In this document: one piece after another, positions 1-6,177 of the stretch
How the letters are laid out: the number at the start of each line of letters is the position of its first letter
Numbering within the stretch: the first letter of the stretch is position 1
Origin: an uncultured Oscillospiraceae bacterium
GTDB lineage: Bacteria > Bacillota > Clostridia > Oscillospirales > Oscillospiraceae
Reading direction: 5' to 3'
NCBI GenBank assembly: GCA_934511545.1
Contig: CAKSWM010000036.1
Coordinates: forward strand, 1 to 9,727
DNA length: 9,727 bases
Program-made: the position numbers and the translations under genes
The notes under the pieces: model-generated
What the model saw: only the letters and a program-made list of their open reading frames with translations
What the model was told of the DNA's origin: nothing
Database searches by the model: none

Positions 1-590
1 GCCAGCGTAAACACTCTTCCGCCGTCGGTCAGGTCCAGCTCTTCCCCGCCGGACGTGACGGACATTATCCTATCCCCAGCCGGCGCCGAAGCATCGCACA
101 CCATCGTGAAGCCCGAAATTTGCAGGAAGCGCGCGGAGTGCGATTCCTCGCACAGCACCGCCTCGGTCTCCATGTCCAGCACGATCCCGGACACTGCTTC
201 CTCCAGTATGGCCTTCAGCTCCGGTGCGGTGACCTCCGCGGTAACGATGCTCATGTCTCTCGTCAGCGAGCCGTTCACTTCGGACAGATCCACTCTTCCG
301 TGCGTCAGCCGCTTTTCGCCGAATACTCCTGCGCTGACAACCGCAAGATCCGTTCCGGCTGCTTTCCGCACGGCATCGGCATAAATATCGCCGGGCAGCG
401 TCTCTTCAAGTCCGCAGCCGCTGTTATCCAGTTCCGCGTCGTTGATCGCAATAAAGCATACCGTTTCTTCGCTTTCCGCATATGCCGCGCCGCTGAGCAT
501 GACGCTCAGGATAAGTAAAAGTGAGAGCAGGGGTGCGGATGAAAGGACAATACTCCGCACCCCCGCGTGAGAAGAAGACTTTTTGATCAA
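1..590 (-). CDS. Secreted protein with a 5'-nucleotidase C-terminal-type domain only (partial, 3' end outside window)
   Basis: The frame is open from 590 to the left edge (196 codons visible). The proposed start is TTG at 590, overlapping the dppF stop as TTGA, with AGGGAGA at 607-601 about 10 nt upstream. A GTG at 560 is the alternative, and the first in-frame ATG (500) would cut the signal peptide. Residues 1-38 form a signal peptide: a basic start (MIKK), a hydrophobic core (LLSLLLILSVML) and a likely cleavage after AYA. The mature part begins about 25 residues before a region resembling the C-terminal substrate-binding domain of 5'-nucleotidases (ADAVRKAAGTDLAVVSAG, then ELKAILEEAVS, then ARFLQISGF and DASAPAGDRI). 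The usual N-x-G-G-I-R motif reads SAGVFGEK here, so nucleotide binding is doubtful. The metallophosphatase domain that normally precedes this domain is absent. It is probably co-transcribed with the transporter. The domain assignment is by eye. Confidence 0.7.
   Translation of the reverse strand, partial: MIKKSSSHAGVRSIVLSSAPLLSLLLILSVMLSGAAYAESEETVCFIAINDAELDNSGCGLEETLPGDIYADAVRKAAGTDLAVVSAGVFGEKRLTHGRVDLSEVNGSLTRDMSIVTAEVTAPELKAILEEAVSGIVLDMETEAVLCEESHSARFLQISGFTMVCDASAPAGDRIMSVTSGGEELDLTDGGRVFTL
530..563 (-). repeat. 10-bp inverted repeat inside the signal-peptide coding region
   Basis: GGGGTGCGGA (530-539) and TCCGCACCCC (554-563) are perfect complements separated by 14 nt. The hairpin starts about 24 nt after the dppF stop and lies in the first codons of the downstream secreted gene. 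On the minus strand it is followed by only a loosely T-rich stretch (ctctcacttttact). It is therefore at best a weak terminator or attenuator after dppF, and it could also limit translation of the secreted protein. The structure is seen; the role is inference. Confidence 0.5.
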
Positions 591-1552
591 AGGCCGTTTA
601 TCTCCCTTGTAAAGTGGCAGGCAACATAGTGTTCGGGCAGAACCTCGTCCACTGCCGGTGACTGCTTTGTGCATATATCCTTTGCATACGGGCAGCGGTT
701 TGCAAAACGGCAGCCCGGCTTCGGGTCGATCGGCGAGGACAGTTCCCCCTGCAGCACGATCTTCTTGCGCTCGGCATCAATGCTCGGGATCGGTATCGCC
801 GACAGCAGCCCCTTCGTATACGGGTGCAGCGGATGCTCAAACAGATCCTCCGCCGGACTCTTTTCCACCATGCTTCCAACATACATCGCCATTATCTCGT
901 CCGAGATGTGCTTCACGACCGAAAGATCGTGCGTGACGAATATGTAAGTCAGTTCCTTGCTCTCCTGCAGATCCTGCAGAAGGTTGAGTATCTGTGCCTG
1001 TATCGAAACATCCAGCGCCGATACCGGTTCGTCGCAGACGATGAACTCGGGGTCCAGCGCCAGGGCGCGCGCGATGCCTATACGCTGCCGGCGTCCGCCG
1101 TCCAGCTCATGTGGATAGGAATAGGTAAGACGGCGGGCCAGACCGACGGTATCCATCAGCTCCCATACTCTTTTACTCAGTTCCGTCCTTGACCTGCACA
1201 GTCCGTTCGCCTTCATCGGGTCCGCTATCAGGTCATAGACCGTCATGCGGGGATTAAGCGAGGAGAACGGGTCCTGGAATATTATCTGCATCTTCCGCCG
1301 CAGTTCATTGCGGCGCGCGCTCTTGACATGGGTGATATCCTCTCCGTCGTAGATCACCTGTCCGTCCGTCGCTTCCAGCAGACCCAGTATCGTGCGTCCC
1401 AGCGTGGACTTCCCGCATCCGGATTCTCCGACCACGCCCAGCACTTTGCCCCTGTCGAGCTCAAAGTTTATATCATCCACCGCGTGCAGCTGTCCGCCGG
1501 GTGTCTTGAAATATTTTTTGAGGTGTTTTACCTCCAGCAGCTTCTCACTCAT
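587..1552 (-). CDS. dppF: Oligopeptide/dipeptide-type ABC importer ATP-binding subunit (DppF/OppF-like)
   Basis: This 321-residue ATPase should pair with the DppD-like protein to power solute import through the DppB/DppC-like channel at the cytoplasmic face of the membrane. Visible motifs are Walker A GESGCGKST (42-50), Q-loop glutamine 93 (FQDP), an ABC signature that reads LDGGR (150-154) instead of LSGGQ, Walker B FIVCDEP with D174 and E175, D-loop SALD, and switch histidine 208. The C-terminal oligopeptide-type extension carries four cysteines (281, 287, 294, 312), a pattern that binds an iron-sulfur cluster in some DppD proteins. An ATG lies upstream at 1573, but AGGGAGGTG (1570-1562) is 9 nt before the ATG at 1552, which fixes the start there. 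It overlaps the end of dppD by 8 nt. Whether the substrate is a peptide, nickel or something else cannot be read from this subunit. Confidence 0.93.
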   Translation of the reverse strand: MSEKLLEVKHLKKYFKTPGGQLHAVDDINFELDRGKVLGVVGESGCGKSTLGRTILGLLEATDGQVIYDGEDITHVKSARRNELRRKMQIIFQDPFSSLNPRMTVYDLIADPMKANGLCRSRTELSKRVWELMDTVGLARRLTYSYPHELDGGRRQRIGIARALALDPEFIVCDEPVSALDVSIQAQILNLLQDLQESKELTYIFVTHDLSVVKHISDEIMAMYVGSMVEKSPAEDLFEHPLHPYTKGLLSAIPIPSIDAERKKIVLQGELSSPIDPKPGCRFANRCPYAKDICTKQSPAVDEVLPEHYVACHFTREINGL

Positions 1553-2525
1553 TATTACCGGCACCTCCCTCATATTGCAGGCAGCGCACCAGATGTCCCG
1601 GCTCTATTTCGACCATCTCCGGGTGTTTCTCGCTGCATTCAACCGTTGCGAACGGACAGCGCGGGCTGAAATAGCAGCCCGCCGGCAGATCCGTCGGATC
1701 CGGCATGAGACCTTCTATCGGGCTCAGGCGCTTTACCTTCTTCTCCAGGCTCGGTATCGCGTTGAACAGTCCGATCGTATATGGATGCCTGACGTTCCTG
1801 AATATATGCGCCAGACTGCCTGACTCCACTATCTCTCCGGCATACATGATCGCTACCTTGTCGCAGGTCTCCGCCACTATGCCGAGATCGTGCGTTATGA
1901 GCAGCATAGAGGTCCCGAGGCCGCTCTTCAGCTTGCGTATCATCTCCAGTATCTGCGCCTGTATCGTAACATCCAGCGCAGTCGTCGGCTCGTCCGCCAG
2001 CAGAAGCTTCGGCGAACAGGCCAGCGCCATCGCTATGATGACGCGCTGCTTCATGCCGCCCGAAAACTGGTGCGGGTACTCTTCGCCGCGCGCGGCAGGG
2101 ATACCGACCATTTCCAGCATCTCCCCTGCCTTCTTCAGCGACTCCGCCTTCGTGCAGTGATCGTGCAGCTTTATGACCTCCGCTATCTGCTCGTTGACCT
2201 TTATGACCGGGTTGAGCGCCGTCATCGGGTCCTGGAAGATCATCGATATCTGCTTGCCGCGGACCTTGCGTATCCGCTCGTCGTCCATATCCAGAATGCT
2301 CTCGCCGTTATACAGTATCTCTCCGGAGGCATACTCTCCGGGAGGGACCGATATAAGCTTGAGTATCCCCAGCGCGGTGGTCGTTTTTCCCGCGCCGGTC
2401 TCGCCCACCAGACCGAGCGTCTCCCCCTCACCTATATCCAGGCTGACGCCGTTGACTGCCCTGACAACGCCCTCGGAGGTGTTGAACCTTATGGTCAGAT
2501 CTTTTATTTCAAGTAGCTTACTCAT
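1545..2525 (-). CDS. dppD: Oligopeptide/dipeptide-type ABC importer ATP-binding subunit (DppD/OppD-like)
   Basis: This is the first of two ATPases of the importer, 326 residues, the normal family length. It has Walker A GETGAGKTT (41-49), Q-loop Q98 in IFQDP, signature FSGGM (154-158), Walker B LLLADEP (174-180), D-loop TALD and switch H212 in ITHDL. The C-terminal extension has cysteines 284, 290, 297 and 315, in the C-x5-C-x6-C...C arrangement known to bind a [4Fe-4S] cluster in a DppD homologue. The open frame extends 31 codons further upstream, but those codons lie inside the end of dppC. The start chosen is ATG 2525, preceded by GAGGTG (2537-2532) with a 6-nt spacer. The dppC stop is only 10 nt upstream, so the genes form one transcript and translation is probably coupled. 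Confidence 0.93.
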   Translation of the reverse strand: MSKLLEIKDLTIRFNTSEGVVRAVNGVSLDIGEGETLGLVGETGAGKTTTALGILKLISVPPGEYASGEILYNGESILDMDDERIRKVRGKQISMIFQDPMTALNPVIKVNEQIAEVIKLHDHCTKAESLKKAGEMLEMVGIPAARGEEYPHQFSGGMKQRVIIAMALACSPKLLLADEPTTALDVTIQAQILEMIRKLKSGLGTSMLLITHDLGIVAETCDKVAIMYAGEIVESGSLAHIFRNVRHPYTIGLFNAIPSLEKKVKRLSPIEGLMPDPTDLPAGCYFSPRCPFATVECSEKHPEMVEIEPGHLVRCLQYEGGAGNNE

Positions 2526-2535
2526 ATTCTGCACC

Positions 2536-3450
2536 TCACTGCTTCTGCTTCGGGTCGAGCGCGTCTCTAAGGCCGTCGCCGAACAGGTTGAAGCCCAGCA
2601 TCGCCAGTAGTATGGCAAGTCCGGGGAAGGTAATAAGCGGATAGAAATCGCGGATATAGGGTCTGCCGGCGTTGAGCATAGCGCCCCATTCGGCTGCGGG
2701 CGGCTGGACTCCCAGACCGATGAAGCTTAGGCCGGAGATCGCCATGATATTGCCGCCGAGACGCAGGGTCGTGTCAACTATGACGGGAGCAAGGCAGTTC
2801 GGGATGACATGATGAAATATTATCCGCCTGTCCTTGCAGCCATAGGCCGTTGCGGCCTCTACAAATTCCTGACCGCGTATCGAAAGCACGCTTGCGCGCA
2901 GCATTCGTGCGCAAGGCGCGATGCCGCCGACCGAGACGGCTATCGCCGTCTGCCAGGTTCCGGTGCCCAGGGCGGCGGATATGACGACCGCGAGCAGGGT
3001 CATCGGGATCGCGTTAAAGACGTCCATCAGACGCATGAGCAAAGTATCTACCTTGCCGCTGTAATAACCGGAGACAGAGCCGATCACCGAGCCGATCACG
3101 ACCGATATGGCGCAGCCCAGAAGCGAAACGAGCAGGCTCGTCCTTCCGCCGTAAAGCATTCGCGTCAGAATGTCGCGACCGAAGTTATCCGTGCCCAGCC
3201 AGTGTTCCGCGCTCGGGAACTGAAGGCGGTTTGCCAGATCCTGCGCCGCAAACTCATAGGGTGCTATAAAATTTGCAAATATGGCTATGAAAATAAACAG
3301 AACAACGATGCAAAGTCCGATAAGCGAAATCCTGCGCTTTACGAACCGTTTCGATATCTCGACAAACTGGCTGCGTTTTTTTATTGTTTCATCGGCTTTT
3401 GCTTCGGTTTTTGCTTTCTTTGCAGACTTCGCTGTTATTTTGAACGGCAT
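2536..3450 (-). CDS. dppC: ABC importer permease (DppC/OppC-like)
   Basis: A 304-residue inner-membrane permease that forms half of the substrate channel. It opens with a lysine-rich cytoplasmic segment (residues 1-40), then a strong first membrane helix (about 42-64). Further hydrophobic stretches follow near 104-128, 142-162, 168-190, 232-248 and 270-291, giving six, as usual for DppC. The cytoplasmic EAA loop that docks onto the ATPases is seen as EAATAYGCKDRR...HHVIPN (199-218). The segment HWLGTDNFGRD (83-93) is the typical OppC family motif. The start at 3450 is supported by a 1-nt overlap with the dppB stop (TAATG) and an AAGGGGG tract just upstream; the overlap suggests re-initiation. 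Both ATPase genes follow directly. Confidence 0.93.
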   Translation of the reverse strand: MPFKITAKSAKKAKTEAKADETIKKRSQFVEISKRFVKRRISLIGLCIVVLFIFIAIFANFIAPYEFAAQDLANRLQFPSAEHWLGTDNFGRDILTRMLYGGRTSLLVSLLGCAISVVIGSVIGSVSGYYSGKVDTLLMRLMDVFNAIPMTLLAVVISAALGTGTWQTAIAVSVGGIAPCARMLRASVLSIRGQEFVEAATAYGCKDRRIIFHHVIPNCLAPVIVDTTLRLGGNIMAISGLSFIGLGVQPPAAEWGAMLNAGRPYIRDFYPLITFPGLAILLAMLGFNLFGDGLRDALDPKQKQ

Positions 3451-4433
3451 TACCCGGCGCCCCCTTCAGTGCTTTTTTTCTTCCTGGCCCATCTCACTAC
3501 GCTTCCCTTTGCAAACTCTGCCTTGATGCGCGGATCGACTGTCGCGTAGACAAGATCGACGATCAGCATTATGCCCATAGTGAATGCGCTGATGATTATG
3601 GTTATGCCGAGTATCATTGAATAGTCTCTGTTATTGATGGCGGCAACGAGGCGGGCGCCCATACCCTGGATATTGAAGATGCTCTCAATAATGACCGAAC
3701 CGCCGATTATCATGGAAAACTGCGCTCCGACAACGGTTATGACCGGTATGAGCGCATTTTTCAGGGCGTGATGGAGGATAACGGTCCTCTCCTTGAGTCC
3801 CTTGGATCTTGCCGTGCGTACATAATCTGCGCGAATGACCTCCAACATACTGGACCGGGTCATTCTGGACGTTACCGCGATCGGCGAAAGGCCGTTGCAG
3901 ACGACCGGAAGGATATAATGCTTCCAGCCTGAAAGGCCCGACGCCGGCAGCCACCCCAGTTTCTGAGAAAACAGGATGATAAACATCAGGGCTATCCAGA
4001 ATCCGGGCATGGATGCAACAAAAATCGACAGTGTCGTTATTGTATAGTCCAGAGCGGAGTTTTGCTTTATTGCACATATAATACCGCATGGTATGGCTAT
4101 GATGCATGTGAGCAGGCAGGACAGCAGGCCAAGCTTTATGCTGACCCATACACGGCCGGAAAGCTCCGCGGTCACCGGGCGTTTGGTCTGATAGGAAACC
4201 CCGAGGTTTCCATGCAGCAGGTTGCTGAAATAGTTTCCCAGCTGCTCCAGATAACCGCCGCTGAGCCCCAGCTGCGCTTCCATCTTGTCATACTCTTCCT
4301 GTGTATAGTCGCTTCCGAGCGCTACCGCAACGGGGTCGCCCGGCATGAAATAGCTTATGGAGAACACGATCAGGATAACGCCTATCATAACAGGTATCAT
4401 CCACAGTAATCTTTTTATTGTGTAAGCGAACAT
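3450..4433 (-). CDS. dppB: ABC importer permease (DppB/OppB-like)
   Basis: A 327-residue inner-membrane permease, the partner of DppC. It has the family N-terminus (RLLWMIPVMIGVILIVFSISYFMPGDP, residues 8-34, first membrane helix), a periplasmic-side loop with GDP and GNLGVSY motifs, further helices from about residue 97 onward, and the EAA loop RADYVRTARSKGL...HHALKNALIPV (201-231). The C-terminus VYATVDPRIK is typical. AGGAG (4445-4441) lies 7 nt before ATG 4433. It is the first transporter gene, and no substrate-binding protein gene precedes it. Upstream are an unrecognised gene and its out-of-frame tail, ending 33 nt before this start. An A-run near the 3' end (lysines 318-320) does not alter the frame. 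Confidence 0.94.
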   Translation of the reverse strand: MFAYTIKRLLWMIPVMIGVILIVFSISYFMPGDPVAVALGSDYTQEEYDKMEAQLGLSGGYLEQLGNYFSNLLHGNLGVSYQTKRPVTAELSGRVWVSIKLGLLSCLLTCIIAIPCGIICAIKQNSALDYTITTLSIFVASMPGFWIALMFIILFSQKLGWLPASGLSGWKHYILPVVCNGLSPIAVTSRMTRSSMLEVIRADYVRTARSKGLKERTVILHHALKNALIPVITVVGAQFSMIIGGSVIIESIFNIQGMGARLVAAINNRDYSMILGITIIISAFTMGIMLIVDLVYATVDPRIKAEFAKGSVVRWARKKKSTEGGAG

Positions 4434-4437
4434 TTTG

Positions 4438-4467
4438 TCACTCCTGTTTGATCGATGGGATGCTCAT
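4438..4467 (-). CDS. Possible 9-codon leader ORF before dppB
   Basis: ATG at 4467 overlaps the TAA that closes the upstream -1 frame (TAATG). It is preceded by GGGAG (4477-4473) with a 5-nt spacer, encodes MSIPSIKQE, and stops 4 nt before the dppB ATG, with the dppB AGGAG lying in its last codons. The layout would allow translation to be handed from the upstream frame to dppB. An ORF this short can occur by chance, so it is offered only as a candidate. Confidence 0.2.
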   Translation of the reverse strand: MSIPSIKQE

Positions 4468-4616
4468 TACTTCTCCCGGTTGATTCTTTCCCTGTACTTC
4501 CCGACGGTTTTGTAAAACGGCGGGAAGTACGCTTTTGTTGGAGAGGACTCCAACAGATAATACAAACACATTTCGCCGCTTTGAGCTTCTGCGGTCAGCA
4601 TCCGGAAACTATCGTC
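4467..4616 (-). other. Out-of-frame continuation of the unknown gene (-1 frame, 49 codons)
   Basis: The unknown gene on the right ends at a TGA at 4597-4595, yet the -1 frame stays open for 49 more codons, to TAA at 4469-4467. Its translation is protein-like: DDSFRMLTAEAQSGEM, then CLYYLLESSPTKAYFPPFYK, then TVGKYRERINREK. Joining the frames at the AAG at 4618-4616 (preceded by A, making A-AAG) gives a 252-residue product that ends 33 nt before dppB, a normal operon spacing. An ATG at 4601 would also open this frame as a 44-residue peptide, but it has no visible ribosome binding site. The frame break may be a mutation, a sequence error, or a programmed shift; the sequence does not decide. Confidence 0.45.
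4494..4555 (-). repeat. Two consecutive hairpins upstream of dppB
   Basis: The first to be transcribed is TGTTGGAG (4536-4543) pairing with CTCCAACA (4548-4555) around a 4-nt loop. The second is GTACTTCCCG (4494-4503) pairing with CGGGAAGTAC (4521-4530), whose 17-nt loop contains a further GTTT/AAAC pairing. Neither is followed by a T-run on the minus strand, so they are not ordinary intrinsic terminators. They lie in the -1 frame continuation of the upstream gene and about 60-120 nt before dppB. They could protect or pause the dppB-F message; the role is unknown. Confidence 0.6.
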
Positions 4617-5224
4617 TTTTCTTCGCAGTATCCGATGCCGCCCGTGAGTCCGCTCATATACAGCTCCATAAAGTCGTCTTTCGGCCGCGGATGATGCATA
4701 CAGCTTTCAACGGCCTGAATACTGTCAAAGCGCTGTTCCATGAAGCCCCACCAGTCAGGAGCCCCCCACGGCGTTTCCGCAGCGCGCGCTATCTTGTAAA
4801 GGCTGCATCCGGGGCTTGTTGTGCGCCAGTTTTCAGCATGTATTCCGTTAAAATCATCCTCGTTTATGTCGATCAGGGCGTTTTTAAGAAGCCCGTAAGA
4901 AAACTCACCCTCCCTGACTGCCGCCAGAACGGAGCGGGAATCATCGATCTGTTCTCCGTCAACGCATACCGCGGTCCTTACAGGGATCGGTCCTCTGAAC
5001 AGCGTTCCCGGCGGCAGATCAAAGCCGTCTGTAAGCGTAAGCACAACGTCGCCGCTGTATTTTCCGGGCACCGGCTCCATCACCCTGCCGTCAACGGTAA
5101 GCGTAAGCAGCTTTCCGTTGACCGGTCTGATGCGGGCGCCTTCTTTTATATCCAGAGAGCCGCAGCTGACGCTTTCAGCAAGTTCCCACAGGCTATCGAC
5201 TGTCTTTTCGCCAATATGCACCAT
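4595..5224 (-). CDS. Hypothetical protein, first gene of the transporter operon, probably frame-broken at its 3' end
   Basis: I do not recognise this gene. As read it encodes 209 residues from ATG 5224, which has GGAG 8 nt upstream and a near-consensus promoter 50-80 nt upstream. There is no signal peptide and no membrane segment. Residues about 20-75 look beta-rich (GKLLTLTVDGRV, GDVVLTLTDGF), while the second half is richer in Trp, Met and His (GAPDWWGFMEQRFDSIQAVESCMHHPRPKDDF). It is divergent from tetR and just upstream of dppB, so it is probably regulated by the TetR protein and linked to whatever the transporter handles. The frame probably continues in -1 after residue 203 (EEK), giving 252 residues. 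A long opposite-strand frame over the same bases is judged a shadow because it lacks a ribosome site and would cross the promoters. Confidence 0.65.
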   Translation of the reverse strand: MVHIGEKTVDSLWELAESVSCGSLDIKEGARIRPVNGKLLTLTVDGRVMEPVPGKYSGDVVLTLTDGFDLPPGTLFRGPIPVRTAVCVDGEQIDDSRSVLAAVREGEFSYGLLKNALIDINEDDFNGIHAENWRTTSPGCSLYKIARAAETPWGAPDWWGFMEQRFDSIQAVESCMHHPRPKDDFMELYMSGLTGGIGYCEEKTIVSGC

Positions 5225-5276
5225 AATCTTATCTCCGTCTTTCCAAAATCCTACTTTTTTGCTGAATTACACGCAT

Positions 5277-5305
5277 AAAATAACATACGCCCTGTCGAAT
5301 GTCAA
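5277..5305 (-). promoter_or_regulatory. Promoter of the leftward operon
   Basis: On the minus strand a perfect -35 TTGACA (5305-5300) is followed, after a 17-nt spacer, by TATTTT (5282-5277) as -10. Transcription would begin near 5270, giving a leader of about 45 nt before the ATG at 5224. The -35 box lies 4 nt from the first ATTCTAG repeat, placing it within reach of a bound repressor. Confidence 0.7.
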
Positions 5306-5309
5306 TAGC

Positions 5310-5340
5310 ATTCTAGTATTATTTCTAGAATTCATTCTAG
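5310..5340. promoter_or_regulatory. Probable TetR-family operator: three alternating ATTCTAG motifs
   Basis: ATTCTAG occurs at 5310-5316 and 5334-5340 on the plus strand and inverted (CTAGAAT) at 5325-5331. The last two form a 7+2+7 palindrome, and the first two form an inverted repeat with an 8-nt spacer around a TTCTAGAA core. The direct repeat CATTCTAGTAT appears at 5309-5319 and 5333-5343. The block fills the gap between the -35 boxes of the divergent promoters, the usual place for the operator of a self-regulating TetR-family protein. Binding by the adjacent regulator is inference. Confidence 0.7.
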
Positions 5341-5344
5341 TATC

Positions 5345-5372
5345 TTGACAATTTTTCTTTTCTGGATATAAT
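5345..5372 (+). promoter_or_regulatory. Promoter of the tetR gene
   Basis: A perfect -35 TTGACA (5345-5350), a 16-nt spacer and a perfect -10 TATAAT (5367-5372) point rightward. Transcription would start near 5379, about 35 nt before the ATG at 5415. The -35 box begins 4 nt after the last ATTCTAG repeat, so the regulator probably controls its own gene. A second TATAAT at 5383-5388 has no suitably placed -35. Confidence 0.8.
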
Positions 5373-5414
5373 TAATGTCATGTATAATTATTAAACAGAA
5401 AGCCAGGAGGCAAT

Positions 5415-6041
5415 ATGAAGGTAAAAAAGCTCACGCCGCGTCAGGAAGAGTCTCTGCGCAAGAGAAACCTTATTTATGAAGAGGGAGTCCGGCTTTTCAG
5501 AGAATACGGCTTTGAAAACACCACCATTCAGGATATATGCAGAGCGACCGGCACTTCTGTCGGCTCCATCTACCATTTTTTTGGCAGCGGCAAGGACGAT
5601 ATTTTGCGTATGCTGGCAAAATCCGATATATCGGATTGCAGCTATCTGGTCGAAGCCACACCCGAAAACATAAACGATCCCCTTTCGGCGATTTTTAACT
5701 TTTTTATCGCGATAGCCAACGGTTTTGACCGTCTTGGAGTAAGTCTGGCAAAGCCGCTTCGTGAATTGCCGCCTAATGAATTAACTGGAAACCGCGATGA
5801 TTCGCTCAGCGCGCTTATCGAAGCCGCTCAAAAGGCTGGAACCTTTGACGACAGCATTTCTCTCAAGGATGCCTCCGACTATTTTTTCCTCGCGTGCGAG
5901 GGCATGATAAGCACATGGATACGCAGGGGCGGGGAAGAAACGCTCGTAGACTATACAAAGCGGTTTATGCCCCGTCTGCTTGAGACGTTCCGCAGGACTC
6001 CCGGGCATCAGTCCGAAACTCATGACACGGAGAACACATGA
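5415..6041 (+). CDS. TetR/AcrR-family transcriptional regulator
   Basis: A 208-residue regulator of normal TetR length. Residues about 17-64 form the DNA-binding domain (NLIYEEGVRLFREYGFENTT, then the helix-turn-helix TIQDICRATGTSVGSIYHFF at 37-56, then GSGKDDIL). The rest (about 65-200) is the variable ligand-binding and dimerisation part, whose ligand cannot be read from sequence. ATG 5415 follows AGGAGG (5405-5410) at 4 nt. The gene is transcribed away from the transporter operon, with a shared operator-like block between them. It probably represses both its own promoter and the leftward operon until a ligand, plausibly the transported solute or a derivative, releases it. It ends at 6041, 47 nt before a strong terminator. 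Confidence 0.93.
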   Translation: MKVKKLTPRQEESLRKRNLIYEEGVRLFREYGFENTTIQDICRATGTSVGSIYHFFGSGKDDILRMLAKSDISDCSYLVEATPENINDPLSAIFNFFIAIANGFDRLGVSLAKPLRELPPNELTGNRDDSLSALIEAAQKAGTFDDSISLKDASDYFFLACEGMISTWIRRGGEETLVDYTKRFMPRLLETFRRTPGHQSETHDTENT

Positions 6042-6087
6042 TCTTCAATAGACCGGCTTTCAATGCAGCCAGTCACGGTCAACAAAT

Positions 6088-6138
6088 AGAAAACGCCCCC
6101 TGATATGGAAACTTGATCCATATCAGGGGGCGTTTTCT
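6088..6138. terminator. Bidirectional intrinsic terminator between tetR and carB-dapF
   Basis: A perfect 22-bp stem (6088-6109 with 6117-6138) encloses the 7-nt loop AACTTGA. The core of each arm is GC-rich (CGCCCCC / GGGGGCG). The flanks are A-rich on the left and T-rich on the right (GTTTTCTGTTATTTG), so each strand ends its hairpin in a T-rich tract. It lies between convergent genes, 47 nt after the tetR stop and 40 nt after the carB-dapF stop, and serves both. Confidence 0.92.
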
Positions 6139-6177
6139 GTTATTTGTCTCGCCGCCTCTTCCGCGGCTTTCAGTCTG

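Noticed and set aside
1553..1573. An upstream ATG at 1573 as the dppF start.
   Set aside because: It lies before the AGGGAGGTG ribosome site, and the added residues (MREVPVI) are not typical of the family; ATG 1552 is well placed.
3465..3482. An A-run in the 3' end of dppB that might cause slippage into dppC, whose frame is -1 relative to dppB.
   Set aside because: The -1 frame meets TGA within three codons of the run, so no DppB-DppC fusion can form. The TAATG overlap already explains the coupling.
4494..4555. The paired hairpins as an intrinsic terminator between the unknown gene and dppB.
   Set aside because: Neither stem is followed by a T-run on the minus strand. The only T-rich bases nearby are on the plus strand, where no gene ends.
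4535..5278. A 247-codon plus-strand open frame opposite the unknown gene.
   Set aside because: It has no ribosome binding site, is unusually rich in Arg, His and Ala in the way shadow frames are, and would read through the divergent promoter and operator. The minus-strand gene has both a promoter and a ribosome site.
6151..6167. A small GCCGC/GCGGC inverted repeat just after the carB-dapF stop.
   Set aside because: The stem is 5 bp with no T-run, and the strong terminator next to it already explains termination.
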